NCBI RefSeq assembly: GCF_029962835.1
Contig: NC_080582.1
Coordinates: forward strand, 21,770,032 to 21,834,031
From: Magnolia sinica
Taxonomy: Eukaryota > Streptophyta > Magnoliopsida > Magnoliales > Magnoliaceae
Direction: 5' to 3'
Length of the DNA: 64,000 nucleotides
The notes beneath the pieces are model-generated. The model was not told where the DNA came from. It searched no databases and worked only from the letters and a program-made list of their open reading frames with translations. This document shows positions 59,050 to 64,000 of the stretch, in pieces (the first letter of the stretch is position 1; the number at the start of each line of letters is the position of its first letter). The position numbers and the translations under genes are program-made.

Positions 59050-59125
59050 ACCATCATGGCTCAACAGTCCATGTTTGGTACAGGCATCTTCCAGTAATTC
59101 CAAGACTTAAATCCCTCGATAGTTG
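59050..59125 (-). pseudogene. Possible captured terminal exon, unrecognised
   Basis: The minus strand reads NATIEGFKSWNYWKMPVPNM, then DC and a stop, a plausible protein C-terminus. I do not recognise the family. Confidence 0.35.
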
Positions 59126-59834
59126 CATTCTTAGAGCAAATAACTGAAGCAGAAACTGTGACAGCTCACCACTTCATTTGTAGATTCTCCTGAAAGAACA
59201 GTAATATAATAAAAAAGCCCACAATTAATTAAAGAATGACATGAAGCTCAGAACTAAAACCAGATGGTTCAGCAAGCTGGATCAGGTAAATCTCTCATAA
59301 AAATTATGACAACAAACAAAAACATAACTGATCAACAATCAGAAGTTAGCACAACCTTTACCTGTATATTTCTAATCTTCATTGTTTATGTTAATAAAAA
59401 TAAGGATAAATTACAAAGTACCCTTGGATATGCAACAAATAGCATTTTAAATCTAGGACTTCAATGCAAATCATTCATCCAACTAGCACTCCACCCCAAA
59501 ATTGACAAAAGCTTATCAGAGCAATCATGCAACAAAAACAGATCACAATGACAAACAATCTGCTAGATCTCTTCATAGTGAACCACTGACAAACAAATTA
59601 CATAATTACTAAAATTGCTTTCACAAGTGCAGTTTATTTAAAAGTTGTATTAGTGGAGAACCCTTTTAACATGATCAAAGATGTGGAAAAATAAGGAAAA
59701 CATTGTGGTTTCAATTAAATAAATTTCCATAAAGAAGAAACCATGTAGCAACTTCTTGTATGACTTCAACAAAACAGGAGTTACCCATCAGTTTTAACTG
59801 AAACATTCAGAAAAATTTTCTACTCTGGACACAG

Positions 59835-59935
59835 GCAGAGGTTGCTTCAAATGTGGTGGTCTGGATCATATCACCAAGGATTATGCCGATAGCCCGACTA
59901 CAAAGAAGCAAAATCCTAAATACAATTTTTTTAGA
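59835..59935 (+). pseudogene. Captured exon with CCHC zinc knuckle
   Basis: After an acceptor ('ggacacag') the plus strand reads RGCFKCGGLDHITKDYADSP and TTKKQNPKY. This is a CCHC zinc knuckle (C-x2-C-x4-H-x4-C) whose last cysteine is changed to tyrosine, so it could no longer bind zinc properly. It resembles small plant zinc-knuckle proteins of RNA metabolism. A further open stretch, [19 protein letters not shown], at about 60065-60130 may be the next exon of the same gene. Confidence 0.62.
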
Positions 59936-60553
59936 GATATCCAAACAACTTTTCCATGTTGCATTTGTCCTGAAAACCAAGCACCAGTTACAACCATCAA
60001 GATATGCGTATATAACTAATTGGCATCAATGCTAGATAGAAGAGTCAATCTCACCAAGAGGGTGATAAATAGTGGAAATAGCACAGCATCAATTGGAGAC
60101 AAAAAGACACATATGAACAGGTCCAGTCCAAAAAGAAGATTGAGCCCAGGTGCAATGCCCAGAATTTGTTATAGTCAACATAAATAAGTATGTTAGAGAT
60201 ATCCAAAAATGGTTCTAGCTATCAAACCAAGTATGGTAGCATTAAGAACTGGAAAATCCTGAATTTGCAGGTGAATTGTGACAGAAGGGAGAACCAATGA
60301 AGAAGAAACTTTAACAATCCAACTGACTTAAGACACCCACCAAGGATCAAATGTCAGTACGCCATTAAATAAACATCAAAGCATTTACACCCAATTTCCT
60401 GAAAATCAAATCTAAACCTACGAATGTAGGTAAAATGAATCAAATAATAAGAACATAAATTACAAGATGCCGTAACTTCTTAGAAGAGTTGTACCAAGAA
60501 TTCAACCAAATTTGTAAAGAAAACTCATGCCTAAACAACAGGAAGAGTTGTAC

Positions 60554-60651
60554 CTAGAATTTGTTCATCAATGAAATGTAGTGAGAGAGAGCCAGGAGTC
60601 GTGAACTCTGGCTGTCCAACATCTGTATCTAAATAAGCCACTATCCTATAT
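60554..60651 (-). pseudogene. Captured NOL9/GRC3-like polynucleotide kinase exon, copy 1
   Basis: The minus strand, between acceptor 'ccttttcag' and donor 'ctag|gtacaa', reads IVAYLDTDVGQPEFTTPGSL and then SLHFIDEQIL. VAYLDTDVGQPEF is the Walker-B-side signature of the GRC3/NOL9 and CLP1 polynucleotide 5'-hydroxyl kinases, which act in ribosomal RNA processing. Only this 98-bp exon is present. Both splice sites look usable. Confidence 0.82.
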
Positions 60652-60753
60652 CTGAAAAGGAAGCAGAGGACATTGAGTTGCAAAAGCCTAGACTAAAGTA
60701 TAATAATTTTTTTTTAAAGGTATTTTTATTTTACCAACAATGACTTATGGTAC

Positions 60754-60847
60754 AATTTTTTCATCAATGAGATGTAGTGAGAGAGAGCCAGGAGTCGTGA
60801 ACTCTGGCTGTCCAACATCTGTATCTAAATAAGCCACTTTCCTATAT
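60754..60847 (-). pseudogene. Captured NOL9/GRC3-like exon, copy 2
   Basis: Same protein text as copy 1 through SLHFIDE, with a changed 3' end ('gatgaaaaaatt|gtacc'), still followed by GT. Two almost identical exons in tandem could be spliced as alternatives. Confidence 0.8.
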
Positions 60848-60950
60848 CTGAAAAGGAAGCAGAGGGCATTGAGTTGCAAAAGCCTAGACTAAAGTATAAT
60901 AAAAAAAATTTTAAAGGTATTTTTACTTTACCAACAATGACTTATGCAAA

Positions 60951-63005
60951 TGTTGAGGGTCAAATATTGCATATCCAACCCAATTATTGCCTAGATTTAC
61001 AAGCATGATACCGTTCAATGGCCTGATTTAATCGTGTTTGTGATGCAGAGTGTATTGACAAGCATGGATTGAAAAGGATGCTAAAAGCATGGATTTAACG
61101 CTCAAGCATCACCAAGGCATTGAACGGGACTCCATGGGTCCAAGATAGAGGATTTACACGTCGGAGATCAGAGAAATTCTAGCCACTCACTTTAAACAAG
61201 CCTGAAAGACGTCCATAATGCAAGATCACAGGGTTCCCACCATCTGATCGGCTCCAAACTTTATACATGGCCTGAGGACCATAAATGAACCGTACACGTA
61301 AAATTTCAGCTCATGGATCCTTGTGGAAATGGCCCAATGGATAGATCAGCCTATAAATATCTGATCTGGGGCCCACCTAATATCTAGATATGCTTCAATT
61401 TTGGTCTCAACCCCTTAAATCACATCAGGAAAGAGATGGACGGGGTGGATTTTTCACATACATCATAGTGGACCCCACGTATACATGTAGGAGTGCACAG
61501 GCGGTGCACTCCCGCAACGCACCAGGCTGGCCGCCCGGTCAAAACGGGGGCTGACCCGTCTTTCTGTAAAATGTCCAGCAGACGGACAACATCCGTCCAG
61601 TTTTGAGTTGTGGGGCCCATACATCGTTCAAAAGATAGATCTGGACCATACATGAGAATCACAAGAGCCATATCACTCATGCATAGGTGGTAAATTTTCA
61701 AAAGGTCCTAGAGATTCATTTTTGATCGTCCAAAAGAAAGATGGACGGTGAATGGATCTGGTACAATGGGCCATGCAGAATTAGAAGAAAACCCACCATT
61801 CCTGACCAGTTTTTCGTCAGGAATCCAAAGAATGGAGTGGATTTATTATTCGAAGCCGATAAGTGGGTCCCACCGAAAGCCAGCACAAGAAGCACTGGCT
61901 CTGTTTCGCAGTCCGTGAAATTCAGACATCGTAGGCCCCTGTGTTCTTCTGATCACCGTCGGATCCATGATCGGGACCGTACACATGTTACAACAGGTGG
62001 CCATAACCCTAGCCAAGATGTTAGAATCAATAGATGAATTGATTTTGCACCGAAATTCTTCTCCAAAACATGAGTATTTCGCATGGTTCTTGCGCACGCT
62101 GCTGGGCTGCGTAAAGAAAACTTTCGCATGAAGTTTCTCCACTCCAGCTGACCTACACCTATTATAAGAGGAGGGGGGATCCAAGTTGGGAAACATCTTT
62201 TGACATGGGAAGAGGGAGAAAGCTTGAAACGGCTCGTACGAGAGGAGTCTTCCTTCTCCTTTTCTTCTTTAGTTTCTTTCTTCTTTTACTGCTTTTAAGG
62301 GTTTTGATTTCACTATGTCCATGACTGGCTAAACCTCTTAGCTAGGGCTAAGAGGTGAAGCTTATAGTCTGATGGGAGAGCTTTGCTTGTGCCTCTTGTT
62401 TAGACTGACTGATGTTGATTTTAGTTCAATTAAAAGGAATACTTTCAGTTTTTTTAATGGTTTGTTGTGACCGAAATTACAATAGATCTGCGATGGCTTT
62501 GAGCATTTCTTCCTCCTTTTGATGTTTATTACGTCAGGAAGCCTTATTGTTCACCATCGTTCCATGGGCATGGTCGGATGATGGTACCCTTCCTAACCTT
62601 CATGCTTTGTTGATTGGTTAGTAATTAGTTTAATTCTGTTGTTTGCTTTGTCTCCTGGGCGTGATTTGGTGATGGAATCCATTCTAATTCATATACCTTT
62701 CATCTCGTGTAAACTAGATCAAGTAAGTTCAGCTTAATTTCCATGATTCTTGATACAGGCATAAGATCTCCCTGATCTCTACAAGTGGATCCTCTGAATC
62801 CCTAGTTTCCTTCCTCTGAATTCCTTAAGTTTTAGATTAGTATTTCACTATTATTCCTCAAAAATCATTCAATTTAGATTTCATCTTAATCTAGTTCTCA
62901 TTCTACTTAGTTTCAGATAACGTACAGGTATCAGTCCCTTGGGATTCGACCTTGGTCTCACCGAGTTTATTACTACATCACAACCCTATACTTGGGGAGT
63001 GAACA
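60951..63005 (+). repeat. 5' LTR of gypsy element 2
   Basis: The end at 63005 is well set by the primer site. The start at 60951 is inferred from the TG start and from the break of the NOL9 tandem repeat just before it. A TATA-like 'cctattataagagg' lies at about 62157-62170. A MITE half-arm ('ggggcccacctaatatctag' to 'cacatacatcatagtggacc', 61360-61482) is embedded in the LTR. Confidence 0.65.
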
Positions 63006-63011
63006 AGTTTT

Positions 63012-63029
63012 TGGCGCCGTTGCCGGGGA
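63012..63029 (+). other. Primer-binding site of gypsy element 2
   Basis: TGGCGCCGTTGCCGGGGA lies six bases past the LTR end, a standard plant gypsy primer site. Confidence 0.88.
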
Positions 63030-63931
63030 CTGACGATTGCGATTCTCTGAAATTAATTAGGTTTAGAATTAGTTTAAGATTAGAATTTGACTAAATATAG
63101 TTTTAGATTTTTATTTCTAGAACTAACTTGTTTTCCTGTTTTGTAGGATCCTGACATAAGTTTCTAAATTGGTAATTCCTTCCTAATTTCTCTACTTTTT
63201 CTACTTTTAAAATTAGGGTTTGAATTTTAGAATTTTTCTAATTATAGTATTTTCTTATTTGTAGGAAATAGTTTATTTTTAGAAACTTTCCTCTTTTGTT
63301 TTTAGAAACTAGGTTAGTTATTTTCCTTTTTAGAAATTAACTTTCTATTTTTGTCTTTTAGTAACTTTCTAATTCTAACTCTTTTAAAATCTAATTTTGT
63401 TTCCTAATTTTCTACTTATAGAATTTTTGTTTAGAAACTAACTTTCCTATTTTGTAGGCCTTTAAGATAGAAATTTCTAATTCGGTGAGTTCTTTCTCTA
63501 CTTTCAATTTTTCAGATCTCTTTTAGTAACTTACTTTCTAGTTTAGGACTTTCCTAATTTATTTTAGAAATTTTCACTTTCTTTTAAGAATTTCTTCTTT
63601 TAGAAATTGGTTTGTTTCTATCTTCCTTTTTAAGGATTTTCTAATTCTAGACCTTCTCGTTAGAAACTGACTTGTTTTGTTTTCTTTTGCAGGTGTTGTT
63701 ACTTAAGGCTTTCAATTTGGTAACTTCTTTCCAACTCTCTCTTTTTTTCTAAATTTTCTTTTTTCTTTCTTAGGAATAGGTTTCGAATTTGATTGAGGGC
63801 TGCGAGTGTTTCATGCCCAAGTGGGCCCGTGACAACACTCGACATCTCTTGACTGAAGGAGGATTGGTTGAGGACTTGACTATCCATCGCAGGATTAGAC
63901 ACCACTCAAAATCCCCTGAGTTAATTGAAGT
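63030..63931 (+). other. Leader of gypsy element 2
   Basis: A T-rich leader with the word 'tttagaaact' and variants repeated many times ('tttctaattttag', 'gaaactaacttt'). No gene. It joins the LTR to gag. Confidence 0.6.
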
Positions 63932-64000
63932 AATGGCTGAAAATCAACCTCTTCTACCCCAACCTAGGGTGGAGGACATTCAGGATGAGAATGAGGTGTA
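63932..64000 (+). pseudogene. Start of gypsy gag, cut by the window edge
   Basis: MAENQPLLPQPRVEDIQDEN begins here. The 'MAENQ...PR' start is common in Athila-type gag. Only 22 codons are visible, so its state cannot be judged. Confidence 0.55.

Larger units (their letters stand above)
58224..60950 (+). mobile_element. Second CACTA element, left part, carrying host exons
   Basis: The terminus CACTACCAGAAAACTGGGC is closely related to the right terminus of the CACTA element at 27445 (CACTACCAAAAAATAGGGC). Subterminal words 'gctacggataaaagccatag' and 'atccgtagctattgcc' follow within 220 bp. No transposase is seen. The interior holds exon-like pieces in both orientations, including a doubled NOL9/GRC3-like exon and a zinc-knuckle exon. 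Its right terminus is not in the window: a gypsy LTR begins at 60951. Confidence 0.78.
60541..60950. repeat. Tandem duplication of about 196 bp containing the NOL9-like exon
   Basis: Two units, step about 196 bp, share the exon, the intron stretch 'gcaaaagcctagactaaagt' and 'ttaccaacaatgacttatg'. They differ at only a few bases within the exon. Confidence 0.9.
60951..64000 (+). mobile_element. Ty3/gypsy element 2, 5' part, runs off the window
   Basis: A probable LTR of about 2.05 kb starts TGTTGAGGGTCAAATATTGC at 60951 and ends ...GGGGAGTGAACA at 63005. It is followed by the primer site TGGCGCCGTTGCCGGGGA, typical of Athila/Tat-type gypsy elements (aspartate-type tRNA). A long leader follows, and a gag-like start, MAENQPLLPQPRVED, at 63932. 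Everything further, including the second LTR, lies outside. It inserted into the second CACTA element, so it is younger than that. Only one LTR is visible, so age and wholeness cannot be judged. Confidence 0.8.

Overview
This is a 64-kb piece of a plant nuclear genome and nearly all of it is repeats. The gene families, splice-site style, plant copia, gypsy, CACTA and hAT elements and a coiled-coil NLR gene all say flowering plant. The very frequent 'gggcccaccatgatgtatg' foldback repeat makes me think of a magnoliid (Magnolia, Liriodendron or cinnamon relatives). That last step rests on memory and cannot be checked here.

Only one host gene looks intact: a single-exon CC-NBS-LRR resistance gene on the minus strand at 51859-54576. 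All other protein-like sequence belongs to transposable elements or to host exons carried inside them.

Layout. 1-2757: unassigned sequence and foldback-MITE pieces, including a 200-bp tandem array. 2758-8064: Ty1/copia element 1 (minus) with two LTRs and a CTTTT target duplication, sitting inside a MITE copy. 8065-15218: MITE copies, a roughly 0.5-kb tandem array and a hAT-like element (13170-14068). 16146-39827: one old Ty3/gypsy element (minus) split twice. The first insertion is a CACTA transposon (19296-27445) that carries exons of at least three unrelated host genes (ABCC transporter, SEH1 nucleoporin, guanylate-binding protein). The second is a very long LTR-type element (28517-38468, target duplication CAATA), itself split by copia element 2 (30093-35440, target duplication GGAAC). 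39828-51755: MITE dimers, a solo gypsy LTR, a 1544-bp tandem duplication with uneven divergence, and a 2-kb insert bounded by 39-bp direct repeats. 51859-54576: the NLR gene. 55005-57715: more MITEs. 57716-60950: ends of two further CACTA elements, one nested in the other, the inner one carrying a tandemly doubled NOL9/GRC3-like exon and a zinc-knuckle exon. 60951-64000: 5' LTR and leader of a second gypsy element that runs off the window.

The genes do not form a pathway. The window mainly records nested insertion, exon capture and local tandem duplication around one resistance gene.
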